From positions 1 to 64,000 of the forward strand of contig JAUIKF010000033.1 in assembly GCA_030430575.1 (NCBI GenBank): a stretch of DNA of 64,000 nt, given 5' to 3'. The stretch comes from Bacteroidia bacterium (GTDB lineage: Bacteria; Bacteroidota; Bacteroidia; J057). Made by a program: the position numbers and the translations under genes. This document shows positions 23,872-32,320 of this stretch, piece after piece; the first letter of the stretch is position 1, and every line of letters begins with the position of its first letter. Under the pieces are notes generated by a model. The model worked only from the letters and a program-made list of their open reading frames with translations. It had not been told where the DNA came from and did not search any database.

Positions 23872-25353
23872 ATGAAAAATTTCTCCTCTTTCGCCTTCCT
23901 ATTCATGCTATTGAGCACCGCCTTCGCCCAGAATTGGGCCCCGCTTCCAAATGGGCATAAAGCGCATTTTCGGATAGACACTTCGAGCCTGATCACCCAT
24001 ACCTTGTGGGTGGACTCCACAGATGTAGTGAATGGAAATTCAGTCTCTTACCTGAACCGTACGGTGGGACCTTGTGATACCTGCTCCTTGAATTCAACGC
24101 ATTGCACAGATCCCAACTATCCTGCTCCCTGTATTTATCTTCCCCAAAAACACATGTTTCTCCAGCAAAAAATGACCCTGCGGGCGGACGGTTCGTGGTT
24201 GTTTGAAAGGCCTGGTACACTGGTGCTTCGCCCTACTGCTGGCCTTAACCAAAGCTGGTTATTTGACTCGGTAAACAATGTCACGGCCACCGTCACGGCT
24301 GTCCAGGCGAAAATGGTTTTTCAGGTGATGGACTCTGTCAAGACGATTAGCCTTAGCAATGGCCAGCAGATTGAATTGTCCCAAAACCACGGGCTTTTGA
24401 GCTTCCCGAATAGAGGCAGCGTAGGGAAATATGTCCTCGATGGCCTGGAAGGGACCAATTCTGCAGGAACACAAGTGCCTTCGTTTTGGGAGATTTATGA
24501 CTTTGAGGTGGGGGATGTGTTTCAGCATTGGAGTCATAAACATGCAGGACTATTTGTAGATGAATTGGTTTTTGAAAAAACGGAAATTTTGGCCAAAAGA
24601 CGGCATGGAGATACCCTAGAATATGACTGTTACAGGTTTCGAAGAGAAGAATCTCATGGCTCAGGTTCCCCGCCAGTATTACTCAGTTTCGATCAAGGAG
24701 CTATTACTTGGAGATTTATTTTTGACGATGGACTTCCTGAGAATAGCTATCCAGGAGAACTCATTATGCGAAATCAGCATCATATTGTGATTCATGTCCT
24801 ACGCTTGGAAGAGGACTCTCTTTGGGGAATTGGAAAGACTTACGGAAGGGGAAAGGATTTTTGGACCAAAAATATTCAAGAAAGAACCCTGCTAGAAGAG
24901 CTTGTTGGCGAACCCGGTTTTTATTACCCGCTTGGTTTTGGAGATGATACGCAGACATTCCACCCCCATCTGGGCAGGACTCATTTTCGTTTTATTGTAT
25001 TTGAGGAAAATTTTGAAGGAGGATTGATGGGGCATGTTAGAAATGGAGACACTCTGGGGACAATTGATCCAGATGCCTTCTTCTCCACCACGATTGATCC
25101 TGAACTCAATCGATTGCCCTTTCAGGTAGCACCCAACCCCAGTGATGGTATTTTTCAACTCAATTGGGAAATGGTACCTACGAATGCGACCATCACCGTC
25201 CATAATGCCCTCGGTCAGCGCCTCTTCGAGCAGTCGCTCGTCGGTCAGCAGGAGTTCATCCTGGACCTCAGCGGCCATCCCAAAGGCCTGTACTGGGTGC
25301 GGCTCCAGATAGGGGAGAGAAGTGCAGTGAAGCGAATAACAATGATAGAATGA
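23872..25353 (+). CDS. T9SS cargo protein of unknown function
   Basis: 493 residues. A Sec signal peptide (MKNFSSFAFLFMLLSTAFAQ) is followed by a Cys-containing beta-rich body (GPCDTCSLNSTHCTDPNYPA) of no recognised family. The C-terminal 80 residues are a type A T9SS sorting domain: FQVAPNPSDGIFQLNW, ITVHNALGQRLFEQSL, LDLSGHPKGLYWVRLQ. The protein is therefore exported by Sec, moved across the outer membrane by the type IX system, and released or anchored at the surface. The last codons and TGA stop (ATGATAGAATGAG) are a copy of the TCATTCTATCATT intergenic word. The gene is convergent with the subtilase gene. Confidence 0.85.
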   Translation: MKNFSSFAFLFMLLSTAFAQNWAPLPNGHKAHFRIDTSSLITHTLWVDSTDVVNGNSVSYLNRTVGPCDTCSLNSTHCTDPNYPAPCIYLPQKHMFLQQKMTLRADGSWLFERPGTLVLRPTAGLNQSWLFDSVNNVTATVTAVQAKMVFQVMDSVKTISLSNGQQIELSQNHGLLSFPNRGSVGKYVLDGLEGTNSAGTQVPSFWEIYDFEVGDVFQHWSHKHAGLFVDELVFEKTEILAKRRHGDTLEYDCYRFRREESHGSGSPPVLLSFDQGAITWRFIFDDGLPENSYPGELIMRNQHHIVIHVLRLEEDSLWGIGKTYGRGKDFWTKNIQERTLLEELVGEPGFYYPLGFGDDTQTFHPHLGRTHFRFIVFEENFEGGLMGHVRNGDTLGTIDPDAFFSTTIDPELNRLPFQVAPNPSDGIFQLNWEMVPTNATITVHNALGQRLFEQSLVGQQEFILDLSGHPKGLYWVRLQIGERSAVKRITMIE

Positions 25354-25417
25354 GTGCATGAGTGAATGGAAGGAAGCTCAAGGCATTCTATCATTCCCTC
25401 ATCCTATCATTCTCTCA
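25342..25417. repeat. TCATTCTATCATT word hairpin joining the ends of two convergent genes
   Basis: ATGATAGAATG (25342-25352) and CATTCTATCAT (25384-25394) are perfect 11-bp arms. The left copy supplies the final codons and stop of the gene at 23872. The word continues to 25417 and includes the TGA of the subtilase gene. It may act as a shared terminator. Related words lie at about 21804-21815, 28279-28314, 29525-29570, 36361-36560, 38353-38390, 44560-44605, 45335-45367 and 55045-55085. Confidence 0.7.
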
Positions 25418-28054
25418 TTTCTCCCTCAGTACGACTCGTCTTGTTACCTTACCTTCAGCTAATTGAAGGCTGATAAGATACATCCCTCTTGGCAATGTCG
25501 TGACATCAAGCTGAAAGTCAGTGCCTTGTATTTTTTCTCCAAGAATTAATTTTCCCATAACATCATACAACTGGATTTGCTGAATAGGGCGATCCGAACG
25601 GCCATACAGGACAGTTTGGGCGGGGTTGGGGTAAAGAGAGAGTGAGGTTGAGTGTGAGTGGGAGGAATTAAGAGAACGGGTACCTATGATATTGACACAA
25701 TAGTCTTCCACCTCACCAAAAAGGAAGTTCTCACAAGGTGACGGCCCTATGCTAAAGCGCATGCTGATGCGCATGCGGGTAGGGCCTGAGTTGATCGTGT
25801 CAGGAACGGTGAATGTCCCCTCCAGTGGCGTAGCCTGGGTCATGCCTGGGTCTATGACCAATTCATTGGCATCTTCAAAGTCGCCATCGCGATTGTAGTC
25901 GATCCATACTCGCCAATATTCCCCAAAAGGCATATTGAGAAAGCCTGGAACCAAGCGATATGGATAGGATTGACCCGGATCTAGGTCTACTGAGAAAGTG
26001 GTGTAATCGCCATAGCCTCCGTCCTTGCCTGTACCGTTGGTTAGGCCAGCGATCGAAACGGTATCTATCCAGTCTTCTGTCGCATCTTGAGAGATGGACG
26101 CGCAGAAAGTACCTTCTACACAGAATCCGCATCCTTTGGTTGTGAACCGCCAAATAGTCGAAATGGGGCTAGCCCCTGTATCACATAATACTTCTATGAA
26201 AAAGCCATGCACGGTGCAGGACTGCAGGTTGCCCACAGCAAAGCTTGTGGTAGTCACCGTATCCCTGATCCACACCGCCGTTCCAATCTCTTGGAAATTC
26301 ACCACATAACCGCCTAGAGCCGCATATACAGCATCCCATGTCAAGACAGCAGAGCTATCCGTCACCATGATGGCTTGGCCATTGGCAGGCGGACGGCAGC
26401 AGCCTTCCGAGGCAAAAGCAAAAATCGCCGACCAGTCGCTCGTGTCCATTCCACAGATACTGGCCACTTGGTATTCATAAGCTCGGCATGCGGACAACCC
26501 TCTGATTGTCAGGCTCATATTGTTGGAAGGTATATGCTGCCAAGCGCTTTGGCCTTGTTGTCGATAGCGTAAGAAGTAGGATTGGGAATTGCTTAAGGCA
26601 TTCCATGTTGCAAGAACAGAAGTGTCTGTGACTTGATCCACAGTAAGGTCATAAGGCGGGCTACAAGGGGCCAAGTTTGACGAATAGGCGCGCAGGTGCA
26701 GCAGGCTTTGGTACAAATTTAACCGCCCAGCAGAAGCGGTACTATCGAGGGTAGGCAAAGAATCGACTGACTGAAGGATACAACTTTTGATGACCGCAGC
26801 CATGCTATCGGGGTAGTTTTTGAAGCGGGCCGCAAAGGTGTTGCTGGCATCGGCGTGCATGAGGGCAATGGCGCCAGCTACTAGCGGCGTGGCCATGGAG
26901 GTGCCACTTTGGATGGAGTATTTGTTGTCGGGGATGGTGCTGGTGATCCAGGTGCCTGGTGCGCCCAGGTCTACATGGGTAGGGCCGTAGGCTGCGCCGT
27001 TGTTGCGGGCATCTTGGTCATTGGTATTGGTGACAACGATGAGAAACTCGGAAGCACAGGTCGAAGGCATGTCGCCGACACGGTCTACATTGACCCCGCT
27101 ATTGGCGGTGGAGGCGGCATTGAGGATGCCATAGGCACCAAGTGAGTCGTACATGGCGCACCAGATGGGGAAGTCCGCGACATCTCCATTGTCTACGCCA
27201 AAGGACGAATTGGTGGCGATGACATAAGCGCCTTCGGCGCCTTTCGTCAACTCGTAGCGCTTGCGCTGCGCCCAGACATAGCCGTAGGCTTCTATGACTG
27301 TGGCTTCGCTGGTGCTGGAGCCCGCGATGTTCATGACTTGCAAGTTCCAATTCACGCCTGTGATGCCGGTCGTATTGTTGCCACGACCCGCGGCGATGCC
27401 TGCGACATGGGTCGCGTGGCGGGCTGCGGGCAGAGTGCCTGTTCCCGTATAGGCATTCCACCCCTCATAGTCATCTACATAGCCGTTTTGGTCGTCATCT
27501 ATCCCATTTCCCGCAATTTCCTGATGATTTTTCCAAAAATACAGATCCTCATGTGTCAGGTCTGCCCCTTCATCTATTACTGCCAAGACTAGGGTATCGC
27601 CCAATGGCCCCATACCTCCCGTAGCGAGGTCCCAAGCTTCTGGGGCGTCGATGTCGGCATCCACTACGCCAGTCCCTTGGCCTGTATTGTGCAGGTGCCA
27701 TTGCGCCCCAAAGCTAGGGTCATCTGGGAAAGTCGCTTGCGACTTTCTGAGCGTAAGTTGGTGGTCGTACTGCACTACTTGTACCGTTGGTTGGCCTTTT
27801 GCCCATTCCAACATGACTTCGGCCCCTATCTCTGATTCCTCAAAATGCAGCAAGTGAATATTCATGCCCGGAACGAGCGTTCGCTGATATTGCAGGAGTT
27901 GATTCGGGCTGTTTCGGAGAAATGACTCCACTGACGCCGTAGGCGCTAGCTGGACGATGAGCGAGCCTGGATTGCGCTGGGCGTGAAGAGAGAGGCTCAG
28001 GGGAATAAGGAGGGCTAAGAAGAGGGATAATGTATGGAGTCGTCTCATGATCAA
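25415..28054 (-). CDS. Secreted subtilisin-like serine peptidase with FN3, GEVED and T9SS sorting domains
   Basis: 879 residues. The order is: signal peptide (ending SLHAQ), a short propeptide-like region, an S8 domain with Asp161 (LAVIDEGAD), His203 (RHATHVAG), oxyanion Asn272 and Ser376 (GTSMATP), two fibronectin type III domains (about 460-640), a GEVED domain (about 660-780, with RVWIDYNRDGDFEDANEL and FGEVEDYC) and a T9SS type A sorting domain (about 800-879, LYPNPAQTVLYGRSDRP to LPRGMYLISLQLAEG). All catalytic residues are present, so it is probably an active surface or secreted protease. The TGA stop is within a TCATTCTATCATT word. The start at 28054 could also be the ATG two codons later. 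Confidence 0.92.
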   Translation of the reverse strand: MIMRRLHTLSLFLALLIPLSLSLHAQRNPGSLIVQLAPTASVESFLRNSPNQLLQYQRTLVPGMNIHLLHFEESEIGAEVMLEWAKGQPTVQVVQYDHQLTLRKSQATFPDDPSFGAQWHLHNTGQGTGVVDADIDAPEAWDLATGGMGPLGDTLVLAVIDEGADLTHEDLYFWKNHQEIAGNGIDDDQNGYVDDYEGWNAYTGTGTLPAARHATHVAGIAAGRGNNTTGITGVNWNLQVMNIAGSSTSEATVIEAYGYVWAQRKRYELTKGAEGAYVIATNSSFGVDNGDVADFPIWCAMYDSLGAYGILNAASTANSGVNVDRVGDMPSTCASEFLIVVTNTNDQDARNNGAAYGPTHVDLGAPGTWITSTIPDNKYSIQSGTSMATPLVAGAIALMHADASNTFAARFKNYPDSMAAVIKSCILQSVDSLPTLDSTASAGRLNLYQSLLHLRAYSSNLAPCSPPYDLTVDQVTDTSVLATWNALSNSQSYFLRYRQQGQSAWQHIPSNNMSLTIRGLSACRAYEYQVASICGMDTSDWSAIFAFASEGCCRPPANGQAIMVTDSSAVLTWDAVYAALGGYVVNFQEIGTAVWIRDTVTTTSFAVGNLQSCTVHGFFIEVLCDTGASPISTIWRFTTKGCGFCVEGTFCASISQDATEDWIDTVSIAGLTNGTGKDGGYGDYTTFSVDLDPGQSYPYRLVPGFLNMPFGEYWRVWIDYNRDGDFEDANELVIDPGMTQATPLEGTFTVPDTINSGPTRMRISMRFSIGPSPCENFLFGEVEDYCVNIIGTRSLNSSHSHSTSLSLYPNPAQTVLYGRSDRPIQQIQLYDVMGKLILGEKIQGTDFQLDVTTLPRGMYLISLQLAEGKVTRRVVLREK

Positions 28055-28370
28055 AATAATAAGCTATCAGGTTTGAATAATCAAAGTGAAAAGGTAGGGT
28101 TTTTATGGAGTTGATTCGATAGACAAATAGGTGAATGCGTTACAAGGGGAAGAAAGGGAAAACTCAAATTCAAGCGCAAATTCAAGTGTCAAGTTCAAGT
28201 TTCCTTCAGACTAAAGGGCATTTTTTGAACCATATAAGGCATTTAAGGGCATATAAGATCAAAAAAAGTGCTCTTGCCATTCTATCATTTTCTCATCCTA
28301 TCATTCTATCATTTCCTAGAGAGATCGGTCTCACATATATTCTTATATTTGGCACAAAATATGGCTCAGC
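28055..28370. repeat. Gap built of several repeat words, with promoter-like box
   Basis: The 316-bp divergent gap holds CAAATTCAAGCGCAAATTCA words (about 28163-28200), a 32-bp segment with AACCATATAAGGCATTTAAG (28226-28257) that recurs at 35724-35755 with one change, and TCATTCTATCATT words (28279-28314). GAGATCGGTCTCACA near 28320-28335 resembles an end of the GAGACCGCTCG repeat. A TAnnTTTG box (TATATTTG, 28344-28351) 20 bp before the next gene may be its promoter. No gene is visible. Confidence 0.6.
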
Positions 28371-29471
28371 ATGCAAAGTGCGATTATTCTTCTAGGAGCG
28401 TGTGCCTTTTCGTACATCCTCAACATTATATTACTCAAGTTCTCCAAAAATTTTGGGGTGCACAGTCGCCAATCTCAGAATATCATTCGCTGGGCGAGTA
28501 CTTCTAAGCCAACCACTGGGGGGATTTCCTTTTACATCACCTTCTTGTTGGGGGCCATCTTCGTAATGGTCACACGACCGGAACTCCTCACCTCGGGCAA
28601 TCATTACCTGGCGCTGCTGCTGAGCGCAACGCTCGCTTTCCTCATCGGCTTTGCCGACGATGCCTTCAGCACCAATCCAACGCTCAAGTTTGGGGGCCAA
28701 GTTGTCTGTGGCCTGATTCTCGTGGCGTTTGACATCCACATCCACTTCTTCGATATATGGGCATTGGATGCCCTCCTTACCGTCTTCTGGGTCGTAGGGC
28801 TGATGAATAGCCTCAACATGCTCGATAATATGGATGCCGTGACCTGTACCATCGCCATCACGATCCTCGCTGTAGTCATGGCACAAGCCATCCTGGCCGA
28901 AGGCGTGAGCAATATGTTCTACATGCTCACAGTCATCGTGGGAGGATTTGTAGGCTTCTTGTTTATGAATTGGAACCCTGCCAAAGTCTATATGGGCGAC
29001 ACTGGCAGCATGTTCATCGGCCTGACTGCCGCCTTTATGGGCATCGAATACTTTTGGAACATTGAGACATCTCCTGACAACATCTCCTACCTCCGCCGTG
29101 GCATCATTCCCGTCATGGTTTTTATCGTGCCGATCATGGATACGACTTTCGTGACCTATGCCCGACTCGCACGGGGATCTTCGCCTTTTGTAGGGGGAAA
29201 AGACCATCTGACCCATCACCTGACCCACATCGGAATTCCCGAAAGCCTCATCCCCGTGACTTTGGGGATGGTTTCCGTCATCTCTGGCGGTATGGCGATC
29301 TATGCTTTCTTGCTGATTCCGGAATGGAGTCCTGTATACAATATCATATTTGGAACCTATCTGCTAGGCCTTGTCTTGGCCTTTTTTATCCTATACAAAA
29401 GAGGAGAACGCATCGGCAAAATGAAGGACTTATTGGCTAAACGAGAAGAAATGGCGGCTGGAAGGCAGTAA
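28371..29471 (+). CDS. WecA/MraY-family polyprenyl-phosphate sugar-1-phosphate transferase
   Basis: 366 residues and about ten membrane helices. Family motifs are present: KPTTGGISFY (loop), the Asp pair in IGFADDAFSTN, NSLNMLDNMDAV, NPAKVYMGDTGSMFIG and the His-rich cytoplasmic loop GKDHLTHHLTH. These enzymes move a HexNAc-1-phosphate from a UDP sugar to undecaprenyl phosphate, starting surface polysaccharide or O-antigen synthesis. The H/D pattern fits the WecA/TagO branch better than MraY. The cluster continues with a GT4 and a GT2 enzyme on the same strand, consistent with glycan assembly. Sugar specificity cannot be told. Confidence 0.88.
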   Translation: MQSAIILLGACAFSYILNIILLKFSKNFGVHSRQSQNIIRWASTSKPTTGGISFYITFLLGAIFVMVTRPELLTSGNHYLALLLSATLAFLIGFADDAFSTNPTLKFGGQVVCGLILVAFDIHIHFFDIWALDALLTVFWVVGLMNSLNMLDNMDAVTCTIAITILAVVMAQAILAEGVSNMFYMLTVIVGGFVGFLFMNWNPAKVYMGDTGSMFIGLTAAFMGIEYFWNIETSPDNISYLRRGIIPVMVFIVPIMDTTFVTYARLARGSSPFVGGKDHLTHHLTHIGIPESLIPVTLGMVSVISGGMAIYAFLLIPEWSPVYNIIFGTYLLGLVLAFFILYKRGERIGKMKDLLAKREEMAAGRQ

Positions 29472-29472
29472 A

Positions 29473-29568
29473 GGCAAGTTCAAATACAAATTCAAGCGCA
29501 AACTCAAGGTACTTCCTGCCATTTAATCATTCCCCCTTCTCCCATTCTATCATTCACTCATTCTATCA
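29473..29568. repeat. CAAGTTCAA and TCATTCTATCATT words before the GT4 gene
   Basis: CAAGTTCAAATACAAATTCA lies at about 29475, then TCATTCACTCATTCTATCAT at about 29551-29568. The TTG start of the GT4 gene directly continues this word. No separate promoter is recognised. Confidence 0.55.
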
Positions 29569-30729
29569 TTGACCAGTCTCCTCCTCATCTCGGCCTTTGA
29601 TCCATTACCTTCCGATGGCGTAGAGGTCATCCGATATCCTTATTTGGCAAAAGCCTTGACTGATGCAGGGGTTAAGGTAACCTACCTGACCGCAGATTTT
29701 TTTCATTATACCAAACGCTACCGTGAACCTGATCTGGAAGGGGAAATTGATGCCTGGGGCATGGATGTACACTACTTGCCCTGTCCGCCCTATAGGCGAA
29801 ATATTGGCTTTTTTCGTCTGTACCACCACTACCGATTTGGGCGAGAAGTGCTTCGTTTTTTGCGGGAAAATGGGGCAAATTATGACTTGATCCTCAGCGC
29901 TTTTCCGCCTATTCACGTGAATTATTTATTGGCAAAATGGGCTAAAAGGAATGGAATTCCCTATTTCGTGGACATACAAGACTTGTGGCCGGATGCTTTT
30001 GTAAAAAAAGGCTTGCCTCGGTGGCTCCTCCGCTCCTTCTTTCGCAAGCGTCGCTACGCTCTGCAATATGCGCGCGGCGTCATAGCCGTGTCTTGGGACT
30101 ATCTTGTGGCCCTCGAAAGTGAAATCACCTCGGACCTCCAGCGATCTTTCCCTCTCGGTCTGAGCCCGACAGTTGACGAAATGGAGCAAAACTCCGCGCC
30201 TAGTGAATTCTTTACCTTAGTATTTCTTGGTGCTTCCTCCCAAATTCCCTTTCTCGAAGAGTTGATTCGAAGGTGGGATGAACTGCCGAAGCATTATCGG
30301 CTGGTACTGGTCGGGCGTTCGCCCTTATTTAAAGGAAAACCATCGGAGCCAGATCGGCGGATCTTTTATCACTATGAGGTGGAAGAAGGGGAAAAACAAG
30401 CGTTGCTCGCCCAAGCAGATGTGGGGCTATTGATCACTGATCCGACCTTGCAAAGTCGCTTTCCCAACAAAGCCTTTAGCTACATGCGTGCAGGCCTTTC
30501 CCTAATCACGAATATTCGGGGAGGAGAATTGGAAGCTTTGTTGCTAACTAATAAGTTGGGCGGAGTATGTGCGGATTGGGAAGATTTTTTGGGTAAATTA
30601 GCGGAAGTAGAAGCTAATAGAACTGATGAAACACGACATCGGATCAAAGAATTTGCGGTGAAGCAATTTTCAAAAGAAGCTATTTATACAGCTTATGCGA
30701 CCTTCATCCTAGATCAAGATTTATCCTAA
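29569..30729 (+). CDS. Glycosyltransferase, family 4 (WbuB-like)
   Basis: 386 residues. The N-terminal GT-B domain opens with SLLLISAFDPLPSDGVEVIR and has YFVDIQDLWPDAFVKKGLP, a motif typical of WbuB-like GT4 enzymes of surface glycan clusters. The C-terminal domain carries FTLVFLGASSQIPFLEELIR and the donor-site region RFPNKAFSYMRAGLSLI. The open frame has no ATG upstream or near the start. TTG at 29569, inside a repeat word, is the best start. It lies 97 bp after the WecA-like gene and 50 bp before the DinB gene. Likely acts at the cytoplasmic membrane on lipid-linked sugars. Donor unknown. Confidence 0.88.
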   Translation: MTSLLLISAFDPLPSDGVEVIRYPYLAKALTDAGVKVTYLTADFFHYTKRYREPDLEGEIDAWGMDVHYLPCPPYRRNIGFFRLYHHYRFGREVLRFLRENGANYDLILSAFPPIHVNYLLAKWAKRNGIPYFVDIQDLWPDAFVKKGLPRWLLRSFFRKRRYALQYARGVIAVSWDYLVALESEITSDLQRSFPLGLSPTVDEMEQNSAPSEFFTLVFLGASSQIPFLEELIRRWDELPKHYRLVLVGRSPLFKGKPSEPDRRIFYHYEVEEGEKQALLAQADVGLLITDPTLQSRFPNKAFSYMRAGLSLITNIRGGELEALLLTNKLGGVCADWEDFLGKLAEVEANRTDETRHRIKEFAVKQFSKEAIYTAYATFILDQDLS

Positions 30730-30779
30730 TTTTCCATCCTCCATTTTCCATTCTCAATTTTTCATTATTCATTCCCTCC

Positions 30780-31292
30780 ATGGATTCCGCTTATTTTATC
30801 CAACAACTCCAAGCCAATCAGAAAACCTTTCTTCACTTATTTGAAGGGCTGACCGCAGCAGAACGCCTTTGGAAGGCGTCCCCTGATCACTGGTGCCCGT
30901 TGGAAGTCCTTTGCCATTTACATGATGAAGAAGTCGAAGACTTCCGTATACGCCTAAAACTGGTGCTGGAGTCTCCTACCCAAGATCCACCTCCCATCGA
31001 TCCGCCTGCTTGGGTAAAGGATCGCAATTATATCGGTCAGGATTTTGAAGAAATGCTGTCAAAATGGATGAAAGAACGAACAGCCTCCCTCGAATGGCTC
31101 CAATCCTTGAAACATCCACAGTGGGACAATGCCTATCAGCATGCCACACGTGGTCCGCTCTCCGGCCATTTTTACCTCACCAACTGGGTCGCACATGACT
31201 ACCTCCACATCCGTCAACTAATACGGATCAAGTATGATTATGCCAGTGCCATTTCTGGGCAGGATGTGGCGTATGCAGGGACGTGGAAATAG
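30780..31292 (+). CDS. DinB-like metal-binding four-helix protein
   Basis: 170 residues. The DinB/YfiT four-helix fold is suggested by the metal-ligand histidines: WCPLEVLCHLHDEEVEDF in helix 2 (about residue 45-62) and NWVAHDYLHIRQLIRIKYDY in the last helices. Such proteins are thiol-dependent or metal-dependent transferases of mostly unknown substrate. The name DinB here is unrelated to DNA polymerase IV. It lies between two glycosyltransferase genes on the same strand, 50 bp after the GT4 gene, but may be unrelated to glycan synthesis. Confidence 0.82.
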   Translation: MDSAYFIQQLQANQKTFLHLFEGLTAAERLWKASPDHWCPLEVLCHLHDEEVEDFRIRLKLVLESPTQDPPPIDPPAWVKDRNYIGQDFEEMLSKWMKERTASLEWLQSLKHPQWDNAYQHATRGPLSGHFYLTNWVAHDYLHIRQLIRIKYDYASAISGQDVAYAGTWK

Positions 31293-31310
31293 GGGGGAGG
31301 AGGAAGTTTT

Positions 31311-31411
31311 ATGTTCTAGGCTCTAAGTTCTAGGCAGAAAAACGACATAGAACATAGAACATAGAACATAGAACATAAAACTTAGAACCTAGAACCTAGA
31401 ACCTAGAACAT
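31311..31411. repeat. TAGAACC-word inverted repeat
   Basis: The left arm 31311-31334 (ATGTTCTAGGCTCTAAGTTC) and right arm 31388-31411 (AGAACCTAGAACCTAGAACA) match as reverse complements at 22 of 24 bases. Between them ACATAGA is tandemly repeated. It lies directly before the GT2 start at 31417. A sister element is at 43459-43539. Confidence 0.7.
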
Positions 31412-31416
31412 TCTTC

Positions 31417-32166
31417 ATGATTTCAGCACTGATCATTGCGAAAAACGAAGCCAGCCACATCGAGCGATGTGTCGCTTCTTTGGTAGGCGTCGCAGATGAA
31501 ATTTTGCTTCTGGATACAGGAAGTGAAGATGAAACGGTAGTGTTGGGGCAAAAAGCAGGGGCTACTGTCCACCGCACCGCTTGGCAAGGCTATGCCGCCA
31601 CCAAAAACTACGGCCACACCCTCGTCCAGCATCCCTATGTCCTCTCCATCGATGCGGATGAAGCCTTATCTGAAACGTTACGGACAGCGATTCTTTCCCA
31701 AAAACCTCACCTTACAGGGGCCTATCAGATGGCGCGAAAGAATTACTATTGTGGAAAGTGGATTCGCTTTTGTGGTTGGTACCCTGATCTCAAAGTCCGC
31801 TTATATCCCAAAGAAAAGGCTAACTGGGAAGGGGCTTATGTCCACGAGCAGTTGGTATTGGACAAGGAGGTGACTGTTCATCGCTTGCTGGGCGATTTGC
31901 TTCATGACTCCATTGCTTCGCAAGCGGATCACGTGGCCCGCGCCCAGACCTACGCGGCCCTGGCGGCCGAAGGCATGCATGCCCGCGGCAAGCGATTTTC
32001 TTACCTTAAGCTTTGGCTGAGTCCCTTAGCGCGCTTTATTCGCATGTATATCCTACAGTTGGGCGTCCTGGACGGCATCGCCGGATGGCGGGTGTGTCTG
32101 GTCTCTGCCAAGGCAGTAGCCTGGCGGTATAGGGCGCTCCAAGGGAGCCGTTCAAAGGTTCAATAA
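31417..32166 (+). CDS. Family 2 glycosyltransferase of the WaaE/KdtX type
   Basis: 249 residues. GT-A motifs: ISALIIAKNEASHIERCVAS, ADEILLLDTGSEDETV and YVLSIDADEALSETL (the DxD is DAD). The WYPDLKVRLYPKEKANW and HEQLVL segments are typical of the WaaE/KdtX-like group, which adds glucose to the LPS inner core. A C-terminal hydrophobic segment (about 205-235) suggests membrane association. It ends 154 bp before the secA stop, and the intervening gap holds a long hairpin. Acceptor not certain. Confidence 0.88.
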   Translation: MISALIIAKNEASHIERCVASLVGVADEILLLDTGSEDETVVLGQKAGATVHRTAWQGYAATKNYGHTLVQHPYVLSIDADEALSETLRTAILSQKPHLTGAYQMARKNYYCGKWIRFCGWYPDLKVRLYPKEKANWEGAYVHEQLVLDKEVTVHRLLGDLLHDSIASQADHVARAQTYAALAAEGMHARGKRFSYLKLWLSPLARFIRMYILQLGVLDGIAGWRVCLVSAKAVAWRYRALQGSRSKVQ

Positions 32167-32195
32167 GGTTCAAATCGTTCAATATTTACTATTTC

Positions 32196-32261
32196 GGCAT
32201 CCTTCATTCCTGACAAAAGTGGTTGACACTCCTCAAGTGTTAACTACTTATGAAGGATGCC
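32196..32261. terminator. Long nested hairpin between GT2 and secA
   Basis: GGCATCCTTCAT (32196-32207) and ATGAAGGATGCC (32250-32261) are perfect 12-bp arms. Inside, AGTGGTTGACACT can pair with AGTGTTAACTACT except for two wobble-type mismatches. The 66-nt element lies between convergent genes and probably ends both transcripts. It is also palindromic enough to be a protein-binding or mobile element. Confidence 0.55.
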
Positions 32262-32320
32262 GCTATTTCTTAGGAAATTCCTTGAACGCCTTGAACTTTG
32301 AACCACTTGAACCTTCTTCC

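Noticed and set aside
28431-29228. Long minus-strand frame opposite the WecA-like gene
   Set aside because: Antisense of a clear membrane enzyme. His/Asp-rich composition is a shadow effect.
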